Shown: positions 1 to 6,077, numbered from the stretch's first letter. The stretch: DNA of 6,498 nucleotides from JASFQI01 sp050115555 (GCA_050115555.1 JASFQI010000290.1:1-6498), one strand, 5' to 3'. Notes: generated by a model not told the origin, from the sequence alone. Numbers and translations are program-made.

Positions 1-1943
1 TCCCACCCGAGCTCGCCTACGTAGGAGATGCGAAGCGCCCACACCGGCACGGCGCCGATGGTGATCTGCCGTGCCGTGCCGAAAGGGAACCCGCCTGCGG
101 ACATGTCGTCCTCCGTGACCGACTGGACCAGGTCGCGGGCCGAAGGCCCCCATACGCCCACCGTGCAAAGGCCCGATGTCCGGTCGTGGAGCTGGACCGA
201 CCCGTCTTCGGGCAGGTGATCCTGGAACCACTTCTTATCCACACCGCCGTGTCCCCCGCCCGTGATCACACGGAAGGCGTCCTCGGCACGGCGCACGATG
301 ATCAGGTCGGACCGGATGCCCCCGAAGGGGTTCAGGAGCAGGGTATAAACCGCACGGCCCACGGGCACGTCCATCTGGGAGACGGCCATCTTCTGCACAT
401 AGTCCAGGGCGCCGGGGCCGGCCACGTCGAAGATGGCAAAGGCGCTCAGATCGATCATGGCGACGCGGTCCCGCATGGCCAGGTGCTCGGCATTGATGAT
501 CGGCGACCACCACCTCCTGTCCCACTCGTTGGGTCGATCATTGACCCGGTCGCCATACTCCTCCAGGAGCTTTTGATTGGACTCGTACCAGTGGGGCCTC
601 TCCCAGCCGGCGGTTTCGAAGTAGACCGCCCCCAGATCGCTCGTCCTGTCGTGGAACGGGCTCAATCGCATATCCCTGGAAGACAGCCACTGCTCGTACG
701 TATGCACGATCCCGTAGGTCTTGTTGAAACCCTCCCGGGCCCGCTCCCACACGTGGGTCTTCGTACGGGCATAGGGGTAGAAGCGGGCGATGTCCACCTC
801 GTTGGGGTCGATCTCCGGGGCCCCGTCCGTGATCCACTCGGCCACCAGGCGGCCAATCCCCGGGGCTTCCTTGATCCATACAGCGGCCACGGACCAGAGG
901 CCCTTGACCTCGGGCATCTCGCCGACCACGGGGGCAGCGTCCGGCGTGAGCGAGATCAGCCCGTTGATGGCGTACTGGATCTCCACGGAGTCGTGGTCGA
1001 GCATCTCTGGAAGCAGGTCCAGGGCCTGCTCCAACTGGGGTTCGAAATCCTCCCTGGTGAACGGCATCTCCGTGGGGGAGAGCTTGGCCTCGTCGATGGA
1101 AGGAATCTGATTGGGATCATAAAGGATCGGACGATGGGCATAGGAGCCGATCTCCAGGTTGGCCGCGGCCTGGCGCTCGTACATGAGGGTGCTCATGTCC
1201 CGAAGAATCGGGTACTCGATCTCCCCCTTGGCCTGGGCGAACTGCGGGACAGGCCCCGCATCGATCATCTGGTGACCCACAGGGACCAGAGGAATGGAGG
1301 CGCCCGCCATCTCGGCAATGCGCGGGCTCCACACGCCGCAGGCGATCATCACGACCTCGGCCTCAACGTCGCCCCGGCTGGTCTTCACCGCTTTCACGCG
1401 GCCCTTTTCCACCTCGATGTCCAGAACCTCGGTGTTGGCAAAGACGCTCAGGGCGACCATTTCCTGGGCCTTCTCCCGCATCACGGTGCCGGCCTGAAGG
1501 GAGTCCACAACACCGCATGAGGGGGTGTAGAACCCTCCCAGGATTTTTTCTTTGTTCACCCACGGGAACAGCTTCAGCACACCGTCCGGGTCCAGGAGCT
1601 CCGCTTCAATCCCCCAGCACTTGGCCGAGGCCATACGGCGCTTGAGCTCCTCGAGCCTTTCTGGGGTCTGGGCCAGCTCGATGCCGCCGCTCTCCCGGTG
1701 CAAGCCCATGGATTTATACTGCTCCGTGCTGTCCAGGGTGATCTGTGTCATGGTCCTGCCGTGATCCACGGGGAAGATGAAATTGGATGCATGCCCTGTA
1801 GATCCGCCCGGGTTGGGCAGCGGCCCCTTGTCCAGCAGCACCATGTCCTTCCATCCTTTGTTCGCAAGGTGGTAAACCACGCTGTTGCCGACGATGCCGG
1901 CTCCGATGACGACCACGCGCGCCTGCTTGGGAAACGTACTCAT
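1..1943 (-). CDS. FAD-dependent amine dehydrogenase, dimethylglycine/sarcosine dehydrogenase family (partial, C-terminus beyond the left edge)
   Basis: The frame is open from the ATG at 1943 to base 1, giving 647 residues of a protein that is usually about 800-850. Residues 10-19 hold a Rossmann FAD motif (VVVIGAGIVG), with D38 at the end of strand 2. The segment GGSTGHAS (46-53) matches GSTWHAAG of mammalian dimethylglycine dehydrogenase, so H51 is the likely site of covalent FAD attachment. The oxidase domain runs to about residue 372. A linker domain follows, with GWERPHWYES near 445-455. A GcvT-like tetrahydrofolate-binding domain starts near 475, and the window cuts it at RISYVGELGW. The family oxidises N-methyl groups of dimethylglycine or sarcosine in the cytoplasm; folate accepts the one-carbon unit and electrons usually go to ETF. 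The substrate cannot be decided here. A GntR regulator lies upstream on the same strand. The family call is strong and the substrate call is weak. Confidence 0.9.
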   Translation of the reverse strand, partial: MSTFPKQARVVVIGAGIVGNSVVYHLANKGWKDMVLLDKGPLPNPGGSTGHASNFIFPVDHGRTMTQITLDSTEQYKSMGLHRESGGIELAQTPERLEELKRRMASAKCWGIEAELLDPDGVLKLFPWVNKEKILGGFYTPSCGVVDSLQAGTVMREKAQEMVALSVFANTEVLDIEVEKGRVKAVKTSRGDVEAEVVMIACGVWSPRIAEMAGASIPLVPVGHQMIDAGPVPQFAQAKGEIEYPILRDMSTLMYERQAAANLEIGSYAHRPILYDPNQIPSIDEAKLSPTEMPFTREDFEPQLEQALDLLPEMLDHDSVEIQYAINGLISLTPDAAPVVGEMPEVKGLWSVAAVWIKEAPGIGRLVAEWITDGAPEIDPNEVDIARFYPYARTKTHVWERAREGFNKTYGIVHTYEQWLSSRDMRLSPFHDRTSDLGAVYFETAGWERPHWYESNQKLLEEYGDRVNDRPNEWDRRWWSPIINAEHLAMRDRVAMIDLSAFAIFDVAGPGALDYVQKMAVSQMDVPVGRAVYTLLLNPFGGIRSDLIIVRRAEDAFRVITGGGHGGVDKKWFQDHLPEDGSVQLHDRTSGLCTVGVWGPSARDLVQSVTEDDMSAGGFPFGTARQITIGAVPVWALRISYVGELGW

Positions 1944-1945
1944 GG

Positions 1946-1960
1946 CTCCTGTCCCTCCCT
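1946..1960 (-). promoter_or_regulatory. Ribosome binding site of the amine dehydrogenase gene
   Basis: Reading the minus strand, AGGGAGGG ends nine bases before the ATG at 1943, and a second AGGAG ends two bases before it. The farther purine tract has the usual spacing and supports this start. The start also places the FAD glycine motif at residue 14, as expected for the family. Confidence 0.7.
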
Positions 1961-2020
1961 GTTCGTTTCTGAGTGTGGTGATCTGGAGGCCGACGCTTGA
2001 AACGGGGTGTGTCTCGTCCC

Positions 2021-2035
2021 CCGGCGATTCGCCGG
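2021..2035. other. Short perfect hairpin in the gap upstream of the dehydrogenase gene
   Basis: CCGGCG-ATT-CGCCGG is a perfect 6-base-pair, all G-C stem with a three-base loop, about 78 bases before the dehydrogenase start. No T-run follows on either strand, so it is not a normal intrinsic terminator. It could slow transcription, or shape the mRNA between the regulator and the dehydrogenase. It could also be chance in GC-rich DNA. Confidence 0.4.
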
Positions 2036-2043
2036 CCGGTGAT

Positions 2044-2077
2044 TCTCGTGGTTCGTGATTCGTGGTTCGTGTTCGTG
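2044..2077. repeat. Heptanucleotide tandem repeat, consensus (G/A)TTCGTG, about five copies
   Basis: Successive units are TCTCGTG, GTTCGTG, ATTCGTG, GTTCGTG and a six-base TTCGTG. On the minus strand this reads as CACGAAC/CACGAAT units. The array lies wholly between the GntR gene and the dehydrogenase gene and abuts a hairpin at 2077-2102. It is too regular for the surrounding sequence and resembles short tandem repeats that expand and shrink by slippage. It could also hold several contacts for a DNA-binding protein. No function is shown. Confidence 0.75.
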
Positions 2078-2102
2078 GATCGCATGAAAAGGCGTGCGAT
2101 CC
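2077..2102. other. Hairpin just after the GntR stop codon
   Basis: GGATCGCA (2077-2084) pairs perfectly with TGCGATCC (2095-2102). On the plus strand the stem extends by a T-G wobble and a G-C pair, leaving the loop AAAAGG. On the minus strand it starts ten bases after the GntR stop. No T-run follows, so it is a poor intrinsic terminator. It may protect the 3' end of the regulator message or reduce read-through into the dehydrogenase gene. Confidence 0.55.
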
Positions 2103-2111
2103 GTTAAGCTA

Positions 2112-2732
2112 CTACCACGTGAGCTGGCTTCGTATGTGCTCGATGAAACGTCTCGTGTGTTTCTCCAGAATGTGCGCGCACGCGTCCTCGTCGCGCGCCT
2201 CCAGGGCCTTCAACAGTTCCTCGAACTCCTCCGGCAGCCTGCCGTAGTAGTCGTCGTCGGCCCGGGAAAATGTCCAGATCCGCACAGCCTGGTCCCGAAG
2301 CATGCCCAGGATCTTTACAAGAACGTCGTTCTTGGTGGCCTGGTTGACGAGGTCGTGGACCTCCGAGTCGATACGCATCAACGCCTTGGGATCCTTCTCC
2401 GACTTCATTCGGTCGATCAGCCCCCTCAGGCGATCGAGCTCTTTCTGCGTGATCCGCGCCGCTGCCAGTTGGCCGGTCAGGCGCACCAGGAACGATCGGA
2501 TTTCAAAGACATCCTTGAGCTGCTGAAAGCTCACCTCGGAGACGATCGTGCCCTGATTGGGAAAGATACGTACGAGCCCTTCCGCTTCGAGCCGGATGAG
2601 CGATTCCCGCACCGGGGTTCGGCTGACGCCGAACTCCTCGATCAGGTCCTTTTCGCGCAGCACCTGTCCCGGCTCGTAATCCAAGAGGACAATGCGCCTC
2701 TTGATCTCCGTGTATATTGAGTTTTCCGCCAT
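2112..2732 (-). CDS. GntR-family transcriptional regulator, FadR/FCD subfamily
   Basis: The protein has 206 residues. The N-terminal winged helix-turn-helix spans about 5-65 and carries the family signature LIEEFGVSRTPVRESLIRLE (residues 30-49) and the wing EGLVRIFPNQG. Residues 70-200 form the all-helical FCD effector domain. D122 and H126 (D-x3-H) and H192 match three of the four usual metal ligands. The position expected to hold the other His, in the EEH motif, is F170. The open frame extends upstream to a TTG at 2801, but that codon lies ahead of the predicted transcript start. I prefer the ATG at 2732, which gives the normal short N-terminus (MAENSIYTEIKRRIV) and has a GGTGG-like site upstream. 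The gene sits between the dehydrogenase (same strand) and the divergent membrane Fe-S gene. It probably regulates both in response to a carboxylate or amine-derived ligand. It ends in tandem TAG TAG stops. Confidence 0.9.
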   Translation of the reverse strand: MAENSIYTEIKRRIVLLDYEPGQVLREKDLIEEFGVSRTPVRESLIRLEAEGLVRIFPNQGTIVSEVSFQQLKDVFEIRSFLVRLTGQLAAARITQKELDRLRGLIDRMKSEKDPKALMRIDSEVHDLVNQATKNDVLVKILGMLRDQAVRIWTFSRADDDYYGRLPEEFEELLKALEARDEDACAHILEKHTRRFIEHIRSQLTW

Positions 2733-2745
2733 ACCTTCCACCGAT

Positions 2746-2760
2746 ATATTGGTTGAATAT
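2746..2760. promoter_or_regulatory. Candidate operator: small inverted repeat in the divergent region
   Basis: ATATT (2746-2750) and AATAT (2756-2760) form a 5-base-pair inverted repeat around GGTTG, in the leader of the GntR gene and just upstream of the plus-strand promoter boxes. GntR/FCD regulators bind short AT-rich palindromes near their own promoters, which makes this a candidate. The arms are short and AT-rich, so chance is quite possible. Confidence 0.25.
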
Positions 2761-2765
2761 TTTTC

Positions 2766-2794
2766 TTGCAATTTATTTTTTGCACCAGTATTCT
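2766..2794 (+). promoter_or_regulatory. Candidate sigma-70 promoter for the membrane Fe-S oxidoreductase
   Basis: TTGCAA (2766-2771) and TATTCT (2789-2794) are 17 bases apart, and each matches the sigma-70 consensus at four of six positions. The predicted transcript would start near 2801, giving a leader of about 174 bases with a hairpin at 2866-2900. The surrounding AT-rich stretch stands out from the GC-rich genes. The call rests on motif and spacing only. Confidence 0.4.
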
Positions 2795-2815
2795 CTTTCA
2801 AAAAGGCGTTGTCAA
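2787..2815 (-). promoter_or_regulatory. Candidate sigma-70 promoter for the GntR gene (and perhaps the dehydrogenase)
   Basis: On the minus strand a perfect TTGACA (2815-2810) is followed after 17 bases by AATACT (2792-2787), which has four of six matches. A transcript would start near 2780, 48 bases upstream of the preferred GntR ATG. This argues against the upstream TTG at 2801 as the start codon. The -10 box overlaps that of the opposing plus-strand promoter. Confidence 0.5.
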
Positions 2816-2865
2816 GCCAAAAACGACGGAAGGGACATCGCCTTCACACGCCCGAGGCATTCGGG

Positions 2866-2900
2866 ATTCCCCGCAGTCCCGCTTCAGCGGGATGAGGAAT
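2866..2900 (+). other. Interrupted hairpin in the leader of the membrane Fe-S gene
   Basis: A perfect inner stem, TCCCGC-TTCA-GCGGGA (2877-2892), sits inside outer arms ATTCC (2866-2870) and GGAAT (2896-2900), with unequal internal bulges. It lies between the predicted promoter and the ribosome binding site. Its form resembles small dispersed palindromes (REP-like) common between genes in proteobacteria. It may equally be an mRNA leader structure. No T-run follows. Confidence 0.5.
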
Positions 2901-2963
2901 ACGCGAGCCAAGCACTTTCGTCCCCTCCCGGAAAGCACGCTACCGCCTCTCCGGGTGAAAGGC

Positions 2964-2969
2964 AGGAGG
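2964..2969 (+). promoter_or_regulatory. Ribosome binding site that sets the start of the membrane Fe-S gene
   Basis: A perfect AGGAGG lies five bases before the ATG at 2975. The reading frame is open upstream to 2717, but that stretch covers the promoter region and encodes no recognisable domain. The strong site and the membrane helix that follows make 2975 the clear start. Confidence 0.9.
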
Positions 2970-2974
2970 TCCTC

Positions 2975-5038
2975 ATGGTCACCCGAGAGATCCTTTGGAA
3001 CATCCCGTTCACCGGCGAGGTCGTCCTTTACATCCTGGCCGCCGTGTCGCTGGCCTTTTTCGGATACGGCATCTATGTGAACGCACGCCGCGTCCTGAGC
3101 GGGAAGACGCTTGCCGTATCCTGGACACGCATCCGCAGCCAGGTAGGCCGTTTTCTTGGCGATCTTGTTTTCAACCGGACCGTCTCCGAGAAACACCCAC
3201 TGGCCGGTGCCATGCATCTCGCCATCATGTGGGGCATGATCGTGCTGTTTTTAGGGACCGCCGTCGTTTCCGTGGAGTACGACCTTTTTCAGAAAATTCT
3301 GGGGCGGGATCACGGTATCTGGTTCGGGGGCTTTTTTCTGGGCTTCGAGGTCGTACTGGACGTTTTCGGCGTGCTGCTGATTGCAGGCTTGGGGATCGCT
3401 CTCTTGAGGAGATACGGATTGAAGCGGCCCCAGTTGAAGCGGCAGCGGTCGGACTGGGTTCTGCCCGTCTGGCTTCTGGGAATCGCCCTGACCGGATTTT
3501 TCGTGGAGGGACTTCGTCTGGCGGAGACCTCTTCGGAACTTTCCTATGCTCCCGGATGGTCCCCTGTGGGGTATAGCCTTTCCCTTTTCTGGTCCGAAGC
3601 CGCCCCCGGCGCGCTCCGACCCTGGCACGCCGGCCTCTGGTGGGTCCACGCCGTGCTGGCCCTGGCCGGTCTGGCCTACCTGCCTTATGCACCCAAGGCC
3701 ATGCACATGCTCACGGCCGGGATCAACCTGTTCTTTCGGGATCTGCGGCCTCGAGGACGCCTTGCACCGCTGGACGTTGAAGGGGCCTTTGAGCGGGACG
3801 AAGTGCTTGGCTTCGACACCCTGGCGGAGCTCTCCAGAAAGGACCTGCTGGACGTGGCCGCCTGCACCGAGTGCGGCCGCTGCGAGATCAACTGCCCGGC
3901 CCACATCGCGGGCAAGACGCTCTCTCCGCGTGAGGTGGTCTTTGGACTTCGCCGCCAGGTCAACGAGGAACGGCCGCCCTTGGGAAAACCCGGCGAGGCC
4001 CGTCGAATCCTGGAGGCCGGAATCGAGCCCGGGATGATCGAGGCCTGCACTACCTGCATGGCCTGCGTGGAGGCCTGTCCCGCCGGCATTGACCCCTTGA
4101 GCAAGATCCTGGAGCTTCGTCGCAGCGAGGTCATGATGCAGGACGCTTACCCGGAGACGTTTGCCGAGGTGTTTGCAGGGATAGAAAAGCGGGGCAATCC
4201 CTGGAACGAGCACCCCACAGCACGAATGGACTGGGCCAAAGGGCTCGAAATCCGCACCATGGCCGAGGTGGCCGAGGCTGGAGAGACCGTGGATTACCTC
4301 TTCTGGGTCGGGTGCTCCGCCGCCTTTGACCCGCGGAACCAGAAGATCGCCCGGAGTCTGGTGCGCATCCTGAACGCGGCCGGCGTCTCCTTTGCCGTGC
4401 TCGGCGAGGAGGAGCGTTGCACCGGCGATCCTGCCCGTCGCATGGGCCACGAGTACCTCTTTCAGGTGCAGGCGGAGACGAACGTGGAGACCCTGGGGAA
4501 CTACGGAGTGGAGCGCATCCTCACCCTGTGCCCCCACTGCTACAACACGTTTGTCAAGGATTACCCTGACTTCGGAGGCCACTACCGGGTGGTGCACCAT
4601 GCCGAGCTGATTCGTGACCTGGCCGCGAGCGGCAGGATCTCCCTGGATCGGCCGGTCGAGGGTGTGGCCACCTACCACGACTCCTGTTATCTCGGCCGTC
4701 ACAACCGCATCTTCGACGCGCCACGGGAGATCCTCGAGCGCATCCCCGGCCTGGAGACCGTGGAAATGGAACGGTGTCGGGAATATGCCATGTGCTGCGG
4801 CGCGGGAGGGGGGCTCACCTGGATCGAGGAGGATCAGGACAAGCGTGTGAACGACCGCCGCGTGGACCAGGCCGAAGAGACCCTTCAGGATCGAGCGAGC
4901 GGGACGCCGGCCGTTCTCGCTACGGCCTGTCCTTTCTGCATGACCATGCTGGAAGACGGCCTGGCCGCACGGGATACCGAAGTCCGTGATCTGGATATCG
5001 CCGAACTGGTGGCCCGGGCCATGGGTCTGGAGGAGTAG
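2975..5038 (+). CDS. Membrane cytochrome b / HdrD-like iron-sulfur oxidoreductase, probable ETF:menaquinone oxidoreductase type
   Basis: The protein has 687 residues. About five membrane helices (roughly 13-35, 78-100, 119-144, 162-181 and 217-238) form a NarI-like domain; H74, H81, H218, H225 and H244 could supply heme b ligands. Two ferredoxin motifs follow: C297-x2-C300-x2-C303-x3-C307-P and C358-x2-C361-x2-C364-x3-C368-P. Two CCG modules complete the chain. The first has C447, C482 (CTGD in place of CCG) and C519-x2-C522. The second is canonical, with C571, C607-C608-G609 and C652-x2-C655. This order matches fused NarI-HdrD proteins, which pass electrons between a soluble donor and the quinone pool. 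Members called EMO oxidise reduced ETF at the membrane. The gene is divergent from the regulator and amine dehydrogenase, and dimethylglycine and sarcosine dehydrogenases commonly use ETF, so a shared electron route is plausible. No etfAB is in the window. A heterodisulfide-reductase-like or DsrK-like role is less likely. Confidence 0.87.
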   Translation: MVTREILWNIPFTGEVVLYILAAVSLAFFGYGIYVNARRVLSGKTLAVSWTRIRSQVGRFLGDLVFNRTVSEKHPLAGAMHLAIMWGMIVLFLGTAVVSVEYDLFQKILGRDHGIWFGGFFLGFEVVLDVFGVLLIAGLGIALLRRYGLKRPQLKRQRSDWVLPVWLLGIALTGFFVEGLRLAETSSELSYAPGWSPVGYSLSLFWSEAAPGALRPWHAGLWWVHAVLALAGLAYLPYAPKAMHMLTAGINLFFRDLRPRGRLAPLDVEGAFERDEVLGFDTLAELSRKDLLDVAACTECGRCEINCPAHIAGKTLSPREVVFGLRRQVNEERPPLGKPGEARRILEAGIEPGMIEACTTCMACVEACPAGIDPLSKILELRRSEVMMQDAYPETFAEVFAGIEKRGNPWNEHPTARMDWAKGLEIRTMAEVAEAGETVDYLFWVGCSAAFDPRNQKIARSLVRILNAAGVSFAVLGEEERCTGDPARRMGHEYLFQVQAETNVETLGNYGVERILTLCPHCYNTFVKDYPDFGGHYRVVHHAELIRDLAASGRISLDRPVEGVATYHDSCYLGRHNRIFDAPREILERIPGLETVEMERCREYAMCCGAGGGLTWIEEDQDKRVNDRRVDQAEETLQDRASGTPAVLATACPFCMTMLEDGLAARDTEVRDLDIAELVARAMGLEE

Positions 5039-5051
5039 AGAAAAACCGGGA

Positions 5052-5079
5052 GCTGCGAGGGAACCCGCGCTGCCTTTCT
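5052..5079 (+). terminator. Possible weak terminator after the membrane Fe-S gene
   Basis: Bases 5052-5061 and 5064-5073 form a GC-rich stem with two mismatches and a tight loop, followed by the short pyrimidine run CTTTCTC. It lies 14 bases after the stop codon. The imperfect stem and poor T-run make this tentative, but no better terminator is visible between the two convergent genes. Confidence 0.3.
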
Positions 5080-5110
5080 CAAGCGCGCTGAACGTGGATG
5101 GAGTCGCAAA

Positions 5111-5124
5111 AAGCAGGAAGCAGG
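5111..5124. repeat. Tandem duplication of a heptanucleotide (AAGCAGG x2)
   Basis: Two exact head-to-tail copies of AAGCAGG lie in the gap between convergent genes. The unit length matches the heptamer array at 2044-2077, though the sequence differs. Only two copies are present, so significance is low. Confidence 0.5.
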
Positions 5125-5161
5125 AGATTTGCCCCTAGCAATTCCAAGGCCTTACAACGTA

Positions 5162-5200
5162 GTCGACGGCGAGCGGGCGGCTTTATGCGAGACCGTCGAC
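5162..5200. other. Inverted repeat spanning the 3' end of the unrecognised gene
   Basis: GTCGACGG (5162-5169) and CCGTCGAC (5193-5200) are perfect 8-base arms separated by 23 bases. The right arm lies in the last codons of the minus-strand gene and the stop codon lies in the loop. It could fold at the 3' end of that message. No T-run follows, so I do not call it a terminator. Confidence 0.4.
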
Positions 5201-5959
5201 ATTGAGTGAAAACGGGGCCTTGGAGAAACGGCATATCTCGTCGGAAAAGCACTCCGGGCCTGTCTTTGAAACGCCGAGCATCTCTTCCAGGGCCCCTCCC
5301 AAGGCGTTGAACTCCTGCAAATCGAAGCCGCACCGGTTCTGCATTCGAAGCTCCTGTTCGCAAGGAGGTACGGCTTCCGGGGGATTCCCCGCCGCGAAAA
5401 TTACGGATTCCCTTCTCAGTGCGAAAAACGCAAGGGTATCCGCAAGCTTCCGCATGCGCGCATCCACCGATTCCAGGTAGTCCTCTGAGAGCGCACCGGA
5501 GGATCTCAGCCTGGACGCCATGAGAGGGAGGAGCGGCTTGCGGCTCACTTGAACGACGGCATTGCGCTTCAGCCACTGCACCACCGAGCTCCTTTTGGAT
5601 GCGACATGGGCAAACTGCTCCGTGAGGGGGCGGTGTCGGTCCTTGATCACCGTACGCGAATCCGAAGGAAGATGAATCAAGACGCAACGGGGATTCACGA
5701 GGAGATCGCCTGCGGCCCTGAATTCCATGGCATCCGCATAGCCGCCCGCACAGAAAAGGACCAACTCAGCCACTCGGGCGTATGTCATCCAGTAGGCCAC
5801 GCTTGTGCCCACGTCCAAGGCCTCGAGACGATGCAGGCTGCGCTCGAGAACCGTTTCGTTCAGCCTGAAAGGGACGGCTTCGCATTCCAGCTCGTGATTG
5901 AATGCCGCGATCCGTTCCCGCTCCTCATGGTTGATGATTTCTGCGTGTCTCCATTCCAT
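5183..5959 (-). CDS. Protein of unknown function, about 258 residues
   Basis: I do not recognise this family. From the ATG at 5959 the protein has 258 residues. There is no signal peptide and no clear membrane helix, although residues 54-72 (around YWMTYARVAELVLFCAGG) are fairly hydrophobic. The rest looks soluble and mixed helical. Seven cysteines occur; four of them (C200, C210, C237, C243) fall in the last quarter and could bind a metal. Codon use looks like a real gene: the opposite-strand frames give low-complexity, Arg/His-rich products. The frame also allows an ATG at 6016, adding 19 residues, but that codon lies inside a perfect hairpin stem with no well-spaced ribosome site. The ATG at 5959 has a G-rich AGGGGG about ten bases upstream. 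The gene converges on the membrane Fe-S gene and seems to be a separate unit. Coding status is fairly sure; function is unknown. Confidence 0.7.
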   Translation of the reverse strand: MEWRHAEIINHEERERIAAFNHELECEAVPFRLNETVLERSLHRLEALDVGTSVAYWMTYARVAELVLFCAGGYADAMEFRAAGDLLVNPRCVLIHLPSDSRTVIKDRHRPLTEQFAHVASKRSSVVQWLKRNAVVQVSRKPLLPLMASRLRSSGALSEDYLESVDARMRKLADTLAFFALRRESVIFAAGNPPEAVPPCEQELRMQNRCGFDLQEFNALGGALEEMLGVSKTGPECFSDEICRFSKAPFSLNVDGLA

Positions 5960-6008
5960 CCCCGGAAATCCCCCTGATTCGCCCGCCGGTCGCACTGGAC
6001 CAAAAGCA

Positions 6009-6034
6009 TCCGCCATCCCACCGGGGATGGCGGA
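6009..6034. other. Perfect 11-base-pair hairpin at the 5' end of the unrecognised gene
   Basis: TCCGCCATCCC (6009-6019) pairs with GGGATGGCGGA (6024-6034) across the loop ACCG. On the minus strand it is followed by TGCTTTTGG, a weak T-run. The alternative start codon at 6016 is buried in the stem. The hairpin is five bases from the terminator at 6039-6077, so the two palindromes stand in tandem. It may be a leader structure of the downstream gene, a second terminator, or a dispersed palindromic repeat. Confidence 0.65.
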
Positions 6035-6038
6035 CTTG

Positions 6039-6077
6039 AAAAGGCGCTTATATCATTTTTGATATAAGCGCCTTTTT
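6039..6077 (-). terminator. Strong bidirectional intrinsic terminator after the cNMP-domain gene
   Basis: Perfect 17-base arms (6039-6055 and 6060-6076) flank the loop TTTT. The stem has a GGCGC core, an A-run at its left end and T-run TTTTT at its right end, so RNA from either strand gives a stem followed by U residues. The only gene clearly reading into it is the minus-strand cNMP-domain gene, which stops 108 bases upstream. The stem is unusually long and perfect. Confidence 0.85.

Noticed and set aside
186..1520. Plus-strand open frame of 444 codons
   Set aside because: It is antisense to the amine dehydrogenase. Its product is His/Gly/Asp-rich and shows no domain, which is typical of a shadow frame in GC-rich coding DNA.
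2026..2040. Near-copy (14 of 15 bases) of 5976-5990, GATTCGCC(G/C)GCCGGT
   Set aside because: In a GC-rich window of this size about one such match is expected by chance, and the flanks do not match.
2094..2720. Plus-strand open frame of 208 codons
   Set aside because: It is the reverse of the GntR gene, whose helix-turn-helix signature is clear.
2733..2801. N-terminal extension of the GntR protein from TTG at 2801
   Set aside because: The TTG lies upstream of the predicted transcript start, has no ribosome site, and adds 23 residues ahead of a domain that normally starts near the N-terminus.
2717..2974. N-terminal extension of the membrane Fe-S protein by 86 codons
   Set aside because: The stretch overlaps the promoter region, encodes no domain and lies upstream of a perfect AGGAGG site for the ATG at 2975.
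3251..4702. Minus-strand open frame of 483 codons
   Set aside because: It is antisense to the membrane Fe-S gene, whose cysteine motifs and membrane helices are unmistakable. The antisense product shows no recognisable motif.
5549..5977. Plus-strand open frame of 142 codons
   Set aside because: It is antisense to the unrecognised 258-residue gene and has poorer composition, with no ribosome site seen. The minus frame is longer and better composed.
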